From Opitutales bacterium (GTDB lineage: Bacteria > Verrucomicrobiota > Verrucomicrobiia > Opitutales > Oceanipulchritudinaceae), in contig JAFIGH010000041.1 in the NCBI GenBank assembly GCA_020831525.1, positions 1 through 40,962 of the forward strand: a stretch of DNA of 40,962 nucleotides, in the 5' to 3' direction. The notes under the pieces were generated by a model. It worked only from the letters and a program-made list of their open reading frames with translations, was not told the DNA's origin and ran no database searches. The position numbers and the translations under genes are program-made. Shown here piece by piece: positions 1 through 9,352 of the stretch; position 1 is the first letter of the stretch, and every line of letters begins with the position of its first letter.

Positions 1-426
1 CCGCAAAACCGTCGGCCGATCCCTGCCCAAGACCGTCGCTAACGATTGGGGCGTTCCACGGACAGGAATGTCCGTGCGCCGTTCGAATCCGTGTCCGCTC
101 CGCTCAACGAAGCATGGGTTTCGCCTCCGGCCCTTTCCGCTTCGCTTTTATCCAACCCGTGCCCCGTCCGAGACGGACCGGTTCCGAGGAGCGCAGCGTC
201 GGCATGTCGAAGACCAAGTCTCTCTCACGAAGTGTAGACACGGCCCCTCTTGTGAATGGCACTCGGATGAGCTGCTGGCTCGCAGGAGTGCGGCTCTCCC
301 TCCTTCGCCGGGACGGCTACGGCGGACAGGTTTAACCGCATAATACCGTTGGCCCGCTCTTCGATCCCGGGCTTGTCCGAGCGCCACGGCCCCTCTTGGC
401 ACGACGGATGCCCGGCTGAGAATGGA
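1..426. repeat. Non-coding, hairpin-rich left end
   Basis: No convincing gene is seen here; the open frames overlap one another in several frames and have low-complexity composition. The clearest element is a perfect hairpin at 57-76 with 8-base arms CACGGACA and TGTCCGTG around a GGAA loop. A second short inverted repeat, GTCCG/CGGAC, lies near 168-179. Both have relatives at 1106-1289, near 31490-31504 (as reverse complement) and at the right end of the window, so the stretch is best read as dispersed intergenic repeat DNA. Confidence 0.6.
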
Positions 427-807
427 TTACTTTGCGGGGGGTCCCAGATGTTCCAGAATGATTTTCCATCCGTCATTCGTTTTGATGAGAACAGAGGATC
501 CCCTTCCGCCTCCAGAAGACGGGGTTCCGTGAATAACGCCTTCCCAATTGAAAAGATATTCGCATGAAGCGAGATGATCGGCCTCCGCGACCCAATTCAG
601 ATCCGTGATCCAGAACTTCTCCTCCTTGATCAGATCGAAGGTCTTTTCAAAGGCCTGGCGGATCTCGTCTCTGCCTCGGAAAGTCGACTCCGTGAAGATG
701 AAGACCGCGTCCTCGTGAATAAGCTCTTTCACCAAGTCCCATGACTGGCGGGACAGCCGCTTTTCGTATTCTCGAAGCGTCTCTTCGGGGGTTTGGAAGC
801 TCACCAT
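427..807 (-). CDS. SnoaL/NTF2-like (DUF4440-type) small protein
   Basis: This 126-residue protein has the pattern of the SnoaL/NTF2-like alpha+beta barrel fold: an N-terminal helix (TPEETLREYEKRL), then LIHEDAVFIFTESTFRGRDEIRQAFEKTF, then beta strands ending in DGWKIILEHLG. Such proteins bind small molecules or act as simple enzymes or dimerisation modules; the substrate cannot be told from sequence. The start at 807 is chosen because AAGGAG lies five bases upstream of that ATG; a longer frame from 867 would add 20 poorly conserved-looking residues. It stands alone, with repeat DNA on both sides, and its coding sequence looks less GC-rich than its neighbours. Confidence 0.75.
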   Translation of the reverse strand: MVSFQTPEETLREYEKRLSRQSWDLVKELIHEDAVFIFTESTFRGRDEIRQAFEKTFDLIKEEKFWITDLNWVAEADHLASCEYLFNWEGVIHGTPSSGGGRGSSVLIKTNDGWKIILEHLGPPAK

Positions 808-867
808 TTTCTCCTTCGCTGTCGGGGGTTCTTTGTTGCTTGGATGGTTGCGTAACGATTCTTGCAC

Positions 868-1377
868 GGCGTCCGCCGCAGATCGGAGAAATCTGGTGGA
901 ACGGGCATGGAATTGTCAATGGATAATCTTTCGAGACGACGCATGAGCACCCGGCGCATCATGGAGGAGCCGTGCGCACACTTGCACAGCACGCTGCGGT
1001 TCGGTTCGTGCGTCGTAGCCGACTGCCATCCTGGCGGTCGGGTCCGCGGTGCCCGAAGGCCCGCGATCATACGATCCCACGCTGTAACCGACAGGGTCCA
1101 CCACCGGTGCCCCGTCCGAAACGGACAAGTCCCGAGGAGGGAAACAACGACATGTTGAAAATCAACTACTGTGCTTCGTTTCAATCCGGGCCCGCTTCGC
1201 CCAATGGGGCACGGGTATTGCCTCCGGCCATCTCCGCTTCGCATTCGTCCTACCCGTGCCCCGGTCCAACACGGACAAGAATGTCCGTGCTCCGTTTCAT
1301 CACGTACAGCATTCGGCGCGGACCGCTTCCAAGGCGGTTTCGCATCGTCCGGATTACGAGAGCGGAGCGCCATGCCC
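868..1377. repeat. Intergenic repeat cluster downstream of hisB
   Basis: About 500 bases lie between the SnoaL-like gene and hisB with no supported gene. They contain a plus-strand GTAG followed by a hairpin at about 1015-1041 (arms CCGACTGCCA and TGGCGGTCGG around TCC), an inverted repeat GTCCG/CGGAC near 1110-1125, and a perfect hairpin at 1270-1289 (CACGGACA, loop AGAA, TGTCCGTG). The last matches the hairpin at 57-76 except for one loop base. The GTAG-plus-palindrome layout is that of bacterial REP sequences and matches copies at the far right of the window. Confidence 0.6.
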
Positions 1378-1977
1378 TCAGGCCAGCAGCCCCTTGGTCG
1401 TGGGGAGGGAGTCGCCGGTGCGGCCGTCGTATTGGGTGGCCATGTCGAGGGCGCGGGCGAAGGCTTTGAAGACGGCTTCGGCGATGTGGTGGGGTTCCTC
1501 GCCGTATTCGAGGGCGATGTGCACGTTGGCGCCGCAGGCGTTGGCGAAGGCCTGGAAGAACTCTTTGACGAGCTGGATGTTGAAGTCGCGCACAAAGAGT
1601 TCGCGGGCATCCACTTTGTAGACGAGGGCGGGGCGGCCGCCGAGGTCGAGGGCAACGCGGGCGAGGGACTCGTCCATAGGGAGTATCCAGAAGCCGTAGC
1701 GGCGGATGCCGCGCTTGTCGCCGAGGGCTTCTTTCACCGCTTCGCCGAGGACGATGCCGACATCCTCGACGGTGTGGTGGTAGTCGACATCGAGGTCGCC
1801 CTCGGCCTTGACTTCGAGGTCGAAGAGGCCATGCCGCGCGAAGAGCGTGAGCATGTGGTCGAAGAAGGGGATGCCGGTGGCGGCGGAGGCGCTACCGTTG
1901 CCGTCGATCTGCAGGGCGAGTTCGATACGGGTCTCGGTGGTTTCGCGGCGGCGTTTGCTCAGTCGGTTGTCTGCCAT
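1378..1977 (-). CDS. hisB: Imidazoleglycerol-phosphate dehydratase
   Basis: HisB dehydrates imidazole-glycerol phosphate to imidazole-acetol phosphate, the sixth step of histidine synthesis. The 199-residue length fits the monofunctional enzyme, without the phosphatase half found in enterobacteria. The family metal-binding motifs are visible: [24 protein letters not shown] and [13 protein letters not shown]. The start codon lies inside the 3' end of hisC (19-base overlap), which indicates translational coupling. It is the last gene of the guaA-to-hisB run; repeat DNA follows and no clear terminator was seen. Confidence 0.97.
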   Translation of the reverse strand: MADNRLSKRRRETTETRIELALQIDGNGSASAATGIPFFDHMLTLFARHGLFDLEVKAEGDLDVDYHHTVEDVGIVLGEAVKEALGDKRGIRRYGFWILPMDESLARVALDLGGRPALVYKVDARELFVRDFNIQLVKEFFQAFANACGANVHIALEYGEEPHHIAEAVFKAFARALDMATQYDGRTGDSLPTTKGLLA

Positions 1978-3056
1978 TGGTCGATGATTTGGGAAAGGGA
2001 GGTCATTTGCGCATCGGTGCCGATGCTAATGCGCAGAAAGGGTGCTGTCAACGGATCCGACGGGAAATGGCGCACGAGGACGCGGTGCTCGCGGAGGAAC
2101 CGGAAGAGGGCTTCCGCCGTCTCCGGGCCCTCGCGCCCGTCGGCGGCGCGCGGGCGGGTGAAGACGAAGTTGGCGCTCGAGGGGTAGGTGAACCACCCGC
2201 GCTCTTCCAGCTCCGCGCTGAAGCGCGCGCGCGTCGCCTTGACGCGGGCGACAGTCTCACGGAAATAGGCTTGGTCGCGCAGGGCGGCGAGCGCCCCGGC
2301 CTGGCTGAGGCGGTTGACGTTGTAACTGTCGCGCACGCGGTCGAGGAGGTCGACGGTTTCCGCGTGGGCGAGGGCGTAGCCGACACGCAGGCCGGCGAGC
2401 CCGTAGCTCTTGGAAAAGGTGCGCGTGACGACGAGGCGCGGATAGCGTCCGAGGAGATCGGCGGCGGTGGACTCGGCAAAGTCGGCGTAGGCTTCGTCGG
2501 CCACGACGATGCCCGGCACGGCGTCGAGAAGGCGGGCGATTTCGTCGTTGGCAAAGCCGACGCCGGTCGGCGCGTTGGGTGTCGTGAGAAAGAGGATACG
2601 CGGTTTGGCGGCGGCGAGCGCGTCGACCGGCAGCCGCATGTCTTCGCCGAAGCGCACGCGGTGGGTCTCCGCCCCGCGGATAGCCGTGATGACGGGATAC
2701 AGGGAATAGCCCGGAAAGGCCATGACGGCGTCGCCGTCCGTACCGCAGAAGACGCGCGTGAGGAGGTTGAGAATGTCGTCCGAGCCATTGCCGACGATTA
2801 CCTGCGCGGGGTCGACGCCGTGGTGTTCAGCGAGGGCACGGCGCAGGGGCATGCTGCGCGGGCTCGGGTAGAGCGGCAGGCGCTCCACTTCGGCGGCGAT
2901 GGCGGGGCCAACGTCGCGGCTGCACGGGTACGGCAGCTCGTTGGTGTTGAGCTTGATCCAGTTGCCGTCGTCCGGCTGTTCGCCGGGCACGTACGGGTGC
3001 AACCGCGCGATATGGGTCCGCGCGTAATCGGCGGGACTGCCGTCCGTCGCGCTCAT
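1959..3056 (-). CDS. hisC: Histidinol-phosphate aminotransferase
   Basis: A fold-type I PLP enzyme of 365 residues that transaminates imidazole-acetol phosphate with glutamate. The PLP-lysine region reads [19 protein letters not shown], preceded by the aspartate of [10 protein letters not shown]; the N-terminal [10 protein letters not shown] and the C-terminal FLRISIGT are family signatures. Its ATG overlaps the hisD stop by four bases (ATGA, 3053-3056), with a GGAGGG ribosome-binding site just upstream. Its 3' end overlaps hisB. Pathway order hisD-hisC-hisB is intact. Confidence 0.97.
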   Translation of the reverse strand: MSATDGSPADYARTHIARLHPYVPGEQPDDGNWIKLNTNELPYPCSRDVGPAIAAEVERLPLYPSPRSMPLRRALAEHHGVDPAQVIVGNGSDDILNLLTRVFCGTDGDAVMAFPGYSLYPVITAIRGAETHRVRFGEDMRLPVDALAAAKPRILFLTTPNAPTGVGFANDEIARLLDAVPGIVVADEAYADFAESTAADLLGRYPRLVVTRTFSKSYGLAGLRVGYALAHAETVDLLDRVRDSYNVNRLSQAGALAALRDQAYFRETVARVKATRARFSAELEERGWFTYPSSANFVFTRPRAADGREGPETAEALFRFLREHRVLVRHFPSDPLTAPFLRISIGTDAQMTSLSQIIDQWQTTD

Positions 3057-4366
3057 ACGCCCTCCCCTTCCCCGTCGAAACGGATTTCGAGGGAGCGTCC
3101 GTGCGCGTCGAGCCCTTCCATGCGCGCGAAGGCCGCCACGACGGGACGCGCCTTGGTGAGGGAACGGCGGTCATAGCGCACGACGCTGCTGCGCCGCATG
3201 AAGTCGGTGATTTTCAGCCCGCTGAAAAAGCGGCCCGTGCGGTTGGTGGGGAGCGTGTGGCTGGGACCGGCCGCAAAATCGCCGAGGACGGTGGGCGAAT
3301 CGTGCCCACACAGGATCGTCCCCGCCGTCGTGATGCGCTTGATGAGCGGTTCAAAGGACTCCGCCGCGACGTGCAGTTCGAGGTGCTCGGGGGCGATGAA
3401 GTCGGCGATGGCGGCAGCGTCGTCCAGGTCCTGCGCGCGGATGAAAGCCGAGCCGGCTCTGAGGACGCGCGCGATGGCGTCGCGGTTGCCGAGGGCGGGG
3501 AGCTGGCGGTCGATCGCCGCCTCGACCGCCTTGCGTTGCGCTTCGTCGAGGTAGATATAGTAGATTTTCTCTTTGCCGGTGCCGTGTTCCGCCTGGGCGA
3601 GGAGGTCGGCCGCGATGTAGTCGGGCCGCGCCGTGGAGTCGGCGAGGGCGAGGGCCTCGCTCGGCCCCGGGAGAAGGTCGACGCCCACTTCGCCGAAGAC
3701 CTGCCGCTGCGCCTCGGCGACATAGGCGTTGCCCGGGCCCATGACCTTGTGCACGGCGGGGATCGTGCGGGTGCCGTAAGCCATCGCCGCAATCGCCTGC
3801 GCACCGCCCAACCGGTACACTTCGCCGATGCCGCACATGGCGAGAACGGCGAGCATCTCCGGGGCAAGGGTTCCGTCCTTGCGCGCGGGGGTGAAGACGG
3901 CGATCTCCGGCACACCCGCAAGCTTCGCAAGGGTAGTCGTCATGACGACGGTGGAGACCAGCGGCACGGTGCCGGCGGGGATGTAGATGCCGACGCGGCG
4001 GATCGGATACCAGCGCTCGCCGAAGCGCGCGCCGTGCGGGTTGCGGCCGCGCCATGAGCGCGGCAACCCCTCCTTGTGAAAGGCTTTCACGCAACCGATG
4101 GCGTCGCGCACCGCCGCACGCGCCTCGCGGTCGAGCCCGCGGCGCGCGGAGGCCAGCTCCGCAGCCGGGACGCGGAGGTCGCGCGGGCGGAAGTCGATGC
4201 CTTCGAACTTGCGGGTGTATTCGAGGACGGCTTTGTCGCCGCGGGCGCGCACGTCGGCGAGGATGCCGCGCACGGCGGACTCTACGCCTTCGTCCCGCGA
4301 ACGCTTCGCAATGAAGGACTCGAGCTTGCGGTAGAAACGCGGGTCGTTGGAATCAAATACACGCAT
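3053..4366 (-). CDS. hisD: Histidinol dehydrogenase
   Basis: HisD carries out the two final NAD-dependent oxidations from histidinol to histidine. The 437-residue length is typical. Signatures include HKVMGPGNAYVAEAQRQVFG, VDLLPGPSEALALAD and DFIAPEHLELH, the last carrying the catalytic Glu-His pair; the N-terminal WYPIRRVGIYIPAGTVPL is also characteristic. The start is 11 bases after the stop of the upstream exported protein gene, so cotranscription is likely. Confidence 0.97.
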   Translation of the reverse strand: MRVFDSNDPRFYRKLESFIAKRSRDEGVESAVRGILADVRARGDKAVLEYTRKFEGIDFRPRDLRVPAAELASARRGLDREARAAVRDAIGCVKAFHKEGLPRSWRGRNPHGARFGERWYPIRRVGIYIPAGTVPLVSTVVMTTTLAKLAGVPEIAVFTPARKDGTLAPEMLAVLAMCGIGEVYRLGGAQAIAAMAYGTRTIPAVHKVMGPGNAYVAEAQRQVFGEVGVDLLPGPSEALALADSTARPDYIAADLLAQAEHGTGKEKIYYIYLDEAQRKAVEAAIDRQLPALGNRDAIARVLRAGSAFIRAQDLDDAAAIADFIAPEHLELHVAAESFEPLIKRITTAGTILCGHDSPTVLGDFAAGPSHTLPTNRTGRFFSGLKITDFMRRSSVVRYDRRSLTKARPVVAAFARMEGLDAHGRSLEIRFDGEGEGV

Positions 4367-4377
4367 AGTCCGGACCG

Positions 4378-5112
4378 CTACAAGTTGGAGGGATAGTCGA
4401 AGATGGCTTCGTCGATTTCCGGGTTCACGCGGATCTGCTCCAGTGTGATCCGCCCCGCCAGTTCGCCGTTGATGTAGGATTCGATCTCCGTGGGGAAGCG
4501 CAGTCCGTCGACCCGCTGCTCGCCGCGCTCGCGGAGCATGACGCCGCCGTCCATCTCCGTCGTGAGGAGCCGACCCGTTTCCGCATGGACAGCGCGCACG
4601 ATGCGCCCGCGCCGTCCGAAGCGGTATTCGAGAACGTGCGCCGGTTCGCCTTCGACATCGCGTTTGCCGAGGTACTCCACGCTGCCGCGGAATTTCTCGT
4701 GCCCGCGGAAGAAATACAGATTCATGATCGTGTTCACGCGCATCTCCGCGTAGGTCGCCGGTTCCATGGGGGCGATCATCGCCGAGCTGAGCGGCTGGCC
4801 GTGCCGCTGCCGCATGACCCAGCCCTCGAACGGATCGACCGTCATGACGGTGAGCGTCTGTCCGTCGTCCTGCTCCACCCGCTGGTAGAGCGGGCGCATG
4901 AGGTGCGCTGTGTAGCGGACATCCGGCCCGTCGCCGGCGGGGACCTCGGTGCCCACGACGACGAGTGAATGCACTGCGTCGAGTTTGTCCTCCGGCCCGA
5001 TGTAGGCCCGCGCCATGGCAATGACGTCCTCCGCCTCGACGCCGGCCTGTGCGGCCGCGCCCGTGGCGGCGAAGGACACAGCGGCGAAGAACAATCTCAC
5101 AGCGACTCGCAT
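4378..5112 (-). CDS. LolA-like exported protein
   Basis: This is a 244-residue protein with a Sec signal peptide (about residues 1-22, ending near TGAAAQA) and a mature part resembling the LolA/outer-membrane lipoprotein-sorting fold: alternating strands such as YTAHLMRPLYQRVEQ, VMTVDPFEGWVMRQ, HVLEYRFGRRGRIVRAVHAETGRLLTTE and RFPTEIESYINGELAGRI. Proteins with this fold carry lipids or lipoproteins in the periplasm; the ligand here is unknown. The ATG at 5112 has GGGAG eight bases upstream; a TTG at 5130 is an alternative. It sits between guaA (four-base gap) and hisD (11-base gap), an unexpected place for an envelope protein. Confidence 0.7.
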   Translation of the reverse strand: MRVAVRLFFAAVSFAATGAAAQAGVEAEDVIAMARAYIGPEDKLDAVHSLVVVGTEVPAGDGPDVRYTAHLMRPLYQRVEQDDGQTLTVMTVDPFEGWVMRQRHGQPLSSAMIAPMEPATYAEMRVNTIMNLYFFRGHEKFRGSVEYLGKRDVEGEPAHVLEYRFGRRGRIVRAVHAETGRLLTTEMDGGVMLRERGEQRVDGLRFPTEIESYINGELAGRITLEQIRVNPEIDEAIFDYPSNL

Positions 5113-5116
5113 GACT

Positions 5117-6655
<1,539 letters not shown>

Positions 6656-6830
6656 GAAACGGGAAAAAAGGTCTTAAACAGCCCATCCCCGCCCCTCCAC
6701 GCAAGCTTGAAACCCGGCGGGCCGCGAAAGTCCGCCTGCGGAAATTCGTTGCCGCGAGGATTGCCCTTCCCCAAATTTGACGACAGAAACACGAAAACGC
6801 TGTTCAACCACTGGCCAGAAGAGAGAAAGT

Positions 6831-7067
6831 ATGCAATTTCCATGGCGGTGCCGTGTCGCAAGACCGCCTTCAAGCTATCCATGGGAGACAAAGGAAGACG
6901 AAGCCACCTACCGGGCATGGGAAGACGACTACCAAAAGGCGTCCGGGAGCTTTTCGACCTGCCGCCTGCACAAGGAGTTCGGCAAGCCCGGCGGGCATCC
7001 GGCCGTGCAGAAAGTGATCGACTACCACGACGCCATCGCCGTCGACGGATCGAAACCCCTCGCGTAG
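6831..7067 (+). CDS. Small protein of unknown function
   Basis: A 78-residue frame starting MQFPWRCRVARPPSSYPWE, preceded by a purine-rich GAGAGAAAG stretch that could serve as a weak ribosome-binding site. The second half (YRAWEDDYQKASGSF, then CRLHKEFGKPGGHPAVQKVIDYHDAI) has a plausible helical, charged composition, and the frame is not a shadow of a larger gene. No family is recognised. It lies divergent from guaA and about 100 bases before the toxin-antitoxin pair. It could be a real small gene or a chance frame. Confidence 0.4.
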   Translation: MQFPWRCRVARPPSSYPWETKEDEATYRAWEDDYQKASGSFSTCRLHKEFGKPGGHPAVQKVIDYHDAIAVDGSKPLA

Positions 7068-7129
7068 GCGGCAGGAGACCATTTGTCGAAGAAACCGGTC
7101 GCGCGAACGGCCAGAATACTCCCGAAAGA

Positions 7130-7161
7130 TTGACACAGGCGACCGGTCATGCATACTGGTC
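7130..7161 (+). promoter_or_regulatory. Promoter and candidate operator of Phd/VapC pair
   Basis: A consensus -35 TTGACA (7130-7135) is followed after 16 bases by CATACT (7152-7157) as -10. Overlapping the -10 is an imperfect inverted repeat: GACCGGT (7141-7147) and ACTGGTC (7155-7161), one mismatch, seven-base spacer. Transcription would start only a few bases before the ATG at 7167. Phd-type antitoxins normally repress their own promoter by binding such palindromes; the operator role is inferred. Confidence 0.5.
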
Positions 7162-7166
7162 ATTCT

Positions 7167-7391
7167 ATGGAAATCACCGCCACTGAGTTTAAGGCGAAGT
7201 GCCTGAAGTTGATCGATGAAGTGAACGAGACGGGCCGGGAAATGGAGATATCGAAGCGGGGAATATTGGTCGCGCGGCTCGTGCCCATCCGCAAAGATCC
7301 GCCATGGGCAGCCCTTCGCGGAAAAGGCCGGTTCAAGGGCGACCCGTTTGCCCCGGTTGTGGATCCGTCTGAGATCGAGGCGCTGCGATGA
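7167..7391 (+). CDS. Phd/YefM-type antitoxin
   Basis: A 74-residue protein with the N-terminal Phd fold: MEITATEFKAKCLKLIDEV, then a short strand-turn-strand EMEISKRGILVARLVPI. The C-terminal half is short and charged, as expected for the segment that wraps the toxin. The ATG at 7167 is preferred to one at 7149 because MEITATEF is the usual N-terminal pattern and the earlier codon lies within the candidate operator. The stop overlaps the start of the toxin gene by four bases (ATGA), so the two are translationally coupled. Confidence 0.85.
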   Translation: MEITATEFKAKCLKLIDEVNETGREMEISKRGILVARLVPIRKDPPWAALRGKGRFKGDPFAPVVDPSEIEALR

Positions 7392-7789
7392 GAGCGGTCC
7401 CTCTGCTCGACACGCACATTTGGCTGTGGTGGTTGCTTGGCGACGACCGGATGGCTGCGGAAGAACGGAGTTTTCTCGATGCTCTACCCGCGCCGGAGCG
7501 CCCATGGCTCTGCGACATCAGCATCTGGGAAACAGCATTGCTCGTAGAAAAGGGGCGTGTCGAACTCGACTGCCCGATGGCGGATTTCCTGAAAATCGCG
7601 ACCTCTCCCGCGACCGTCCGCGTGCTTCCGATTACCGACGGAGTCGCCGTCGAAATGAACGCTCTCCCTGAAACCTTCCACCGTGATCCCGCGGACCGTC
7701 TTATCGTCGCGACGGCCAGACAACGCGGAATCCCCGTGGCCACCCGGGACCGCCTCATCGTGGACTCGGATTTGGTCCAAATCTGGTGA
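7388..7789 (+). CDS. PIN-domain toxin, VapC family
   Basis: This 133-residue protein is a VapC-like PIN-domain ribonuclease. The expected acidic residues are visible: first Asp in LLDTHIWLWWL, Glu in SIWETALLVEKG, the Asp of HRDPADRLIVATA, and a last Asp in VATRDRLIV. PIN toxins cleave structured RNAs, often tRNA, using Mg2+ bound by these acids. All positions look intact, so the toxin is probably active. It overlaps the Phd antitoxin gene by four bases and ends ten bases from the convergent SRAP gene. Confidence 0.88.
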   Translation: MRAVPLLDTHIWLWWLLGDDRMAAEERSFLDALPAPERPWLCDISIWETALLVEKGRVELDCPMADFLKIATSPATVRVLPITDGVAVEMNALPETFHRDPADRLIVATARQRGIPVATRDRLIVDSDLVQIW

Positions 7790-7799
7790 CCGACGCCCG

Positions 7800-8537
7800 T
7801 TAGTTCGGCCCGCCGCCGGGGAACAGCTTGTCGAAGAAGTCGGTCGCGCGCGGGTATTCGTGGCGCTCGAGGAGCGAGGGGCTGTCATTGCGCGTATTGC
7901 CCACGTCCGGCCCGACGGGCCACGCCTCCATCGCCTCTGCGGGGAACGGGCGCAGAAGCGGGCGCACGGCGGCGGCATTCGTCACGGCAGGATCGAGCCA
8001 CGTGTCGTAGGCCTCGGCGGGCAGGATCACCGGCATGCGGTCGTGGATCGTCGCCATGAGCGCGTTCGGGCGTGTCGTGAGGAGAGCGCAGGAGAGGATC
8101 TCCGAACCGCCGGGGTGGCTCCAGTGTTCCCAGAGACCCGCCAGCGCGAAGGCACCGCCGTCGCGCATGCGGATGAAGTGCGGTCGCTTCACTCCGTCGA
8201 CGGACTTCCACTCGTAGAAACCGTCCGCCGGGACAATGCAGCGGCGGTAGCGCAGGGCGTCGCGGAAGGCGGGTTTTTCGGCGGCGGTCTCGGCGCGGGC
8301 GTTGATCAACCGCCATCCGATGTCCGGATCGTCGGCCCACTTCGGCACCAGTCCCCAGTGAAAGTAATCCAGCGAACGGCACTTTCGGTCGCGGTCGTCA
8401 AAGGCACAGAGAATTCCCTGTCCCGGCGCGATATTGTAGCGCGGATTCCACGCCGACACCGCCCCCGCATCCATCCGCGCGCGGAACCGGCGCGCGAGTT
8501 CCTCAGGGGGTGTCTTGACGATGAAGCGGCCGCACAT
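7800..8537 (-). CDS. SRAP-domain protein (YedK/HMCES family)
   Basis: A 245-residue SRAP protein. The family forms a covalent link between Cys2 and abasic sites in single-stranded DNA, shielding them from breakage. Seen here: Cys2 directly after the initiator Met (MCGRF), the asparagine of RYNIAPGQ, NARAET, the glutamate of ADGFYEW, and the histidine of TIHDRMPVIL, so the active site is complete. It lies 18 bases after the preceding lipoprotein gene on the same strand and may be cotranscribed. rmuC nearby gives this area a DNA-maintenance flavour. Confidence 0.93.
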   Translation of the reverse strand: MCGRFIVKTPPEELARRFRARMDAGAVSAWNPRYNIAPGQGILCAFDDRDRKCRSLDYFHWGLVPKWADDPDIGWRLINARAETAAEKPAFRDALRYRRCIVPADGFYEWKSVDGVKRPHFIRMRDGGAFALAGLWEHWSHPGGSEILSCALLTTRPNALMATIHDRMPVILPAEAYDTWLDPAVTNAAAVRPLLRPFPAEAMEAWPVGPDVGNTRNDSPSLLERHEYPRATDFFDKLFPGGGPN

Positions 8538-8555
8538 GGGGACAGCGAAGCGGCG

Positions 8556-9314
8556 TCATTGGAGCCAGTCCAGCCAAAGCGCGGCGAAGGCATCGGTCTC
8601 TTCCGGCGTGAATACCAGCCGCGCCGGCTCCCGAGGGAGAAACTCCATGCGCGGTTCGCCGAGCGCCGTGCCGAGGGCCCGCACAGCGTCAAACCCGGTG
8701 CCGAAAACATCGGGCTGCACGACCGTCGAAAGCTCGCCCGCGCGCAGGGCCGGCAACCACGCGGGATTCAGGCCCACCGCAACCGCGCCGCTGGCATTCC
8801 GCTCCGCCGCTTCCACCGGAAGGTCCGCATCGAAATACAGGCTCGGACGGACGGCAAACTCCGTCCCGAGCCCGTCCAAGGCCTGCCGCAGACGCCGCCG
8901 AGCTTCCGCGCGGAACACATCATTCGCGCCTTCGCGGTCAGTCCCCGCCCACGCCACCGCGCCGCCTGCCAGCACCACCACATCCTCGAACAACTCCCAG
9001 CGCAGCTCCGGTCGCGGCACAATAACAAGTCCTTCATATCCAGCGCCGACGACCTCGCGCAACACGCGCTCCTGCGCCTCCGCCGTCATCGCGCGCTCCG
9101 TCCAGTCGCGCACCGCGGTTTCGATGGAAAACTCCGTGCGCGCGGTCTCCGCCGCCGCGCGCATCCCCGCCAGAAGGGCGGCATGCGCCGGGTCACCCCG
9201 GTCGGCCCCGATCACCGCGATGCGCAGGTCCGCGTCCGCCGCCGCCGCGCAGGCGGCGAGGACCATGCACAACCCGAAAACCGCGACGAAGCGCAACTCC
9301 GCGCACCTTTCCAT
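8556..9314 (-). CDS. Putative lipoprotein, periplasmic sugar-binding-like
   Basis: A 252-residue protein with a lipoprotein signal: hydrophobic FVAVFGLCMVLAAC, where LAAC fits the lipobox. The mature part starts LRIAVIGADRGDPAHAALLAGMRAAAE and later reads GLVIVPRP, resembling type 1 periplasmic binding proteins of the LacI/RbsB sort. It appears shorter than the usual binding protein of about 300 residues, and no ABC transporter genes are adjacent, so a sensor or orphan role is as likely as transport. ATG at 9314 has GAGGTGG upstream; it is divergent from rmuC with 38 bases between start codons. Confidence 0.55.
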   Translation of the reverse strand: MERCAELRFVAVFGLCMVLAACAAAADADLRIAVIGADRGDPAHAALLAGMRAAAETARTEFSIETAVRDWTERAMTAEAQERVLREVVGAGYEGLVIVPRPELRWELFEDVVVLAGGAVAWAGTDREGANDVFRAEARRRLRQALDGLGTEFAVRPSLYFDADLPVEAAERNASGAVAVGLNPAWLPALRAGELSTVVQPDVFGTGFDAVRALGTALGEPRMEFLPREPARLVFTPEETDAFAALWLDWLQ

Positions 9315-9352
9315 TGCCACCTCATTGTCGACGCGGAATTCTAGCGATCAAG

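Noticed and set aside
46-426. Overlapping small ORFs at the left end
   Set aside because: Several frames on both strands are open at once, with no ribosome-binding sites and repeat-derived sequence.
1171-2187. Plus-strand open frame opposite hisB
   Set aside because: Gly/Val/Glu-rich shadow of the hisB coding strand; starts in repeat DNA.
7683-9344. Long plus-strand open frame across the SRAP and lipoprotein genes
   Set aside because: Antisense to two supported genes, with no recognisable domain.
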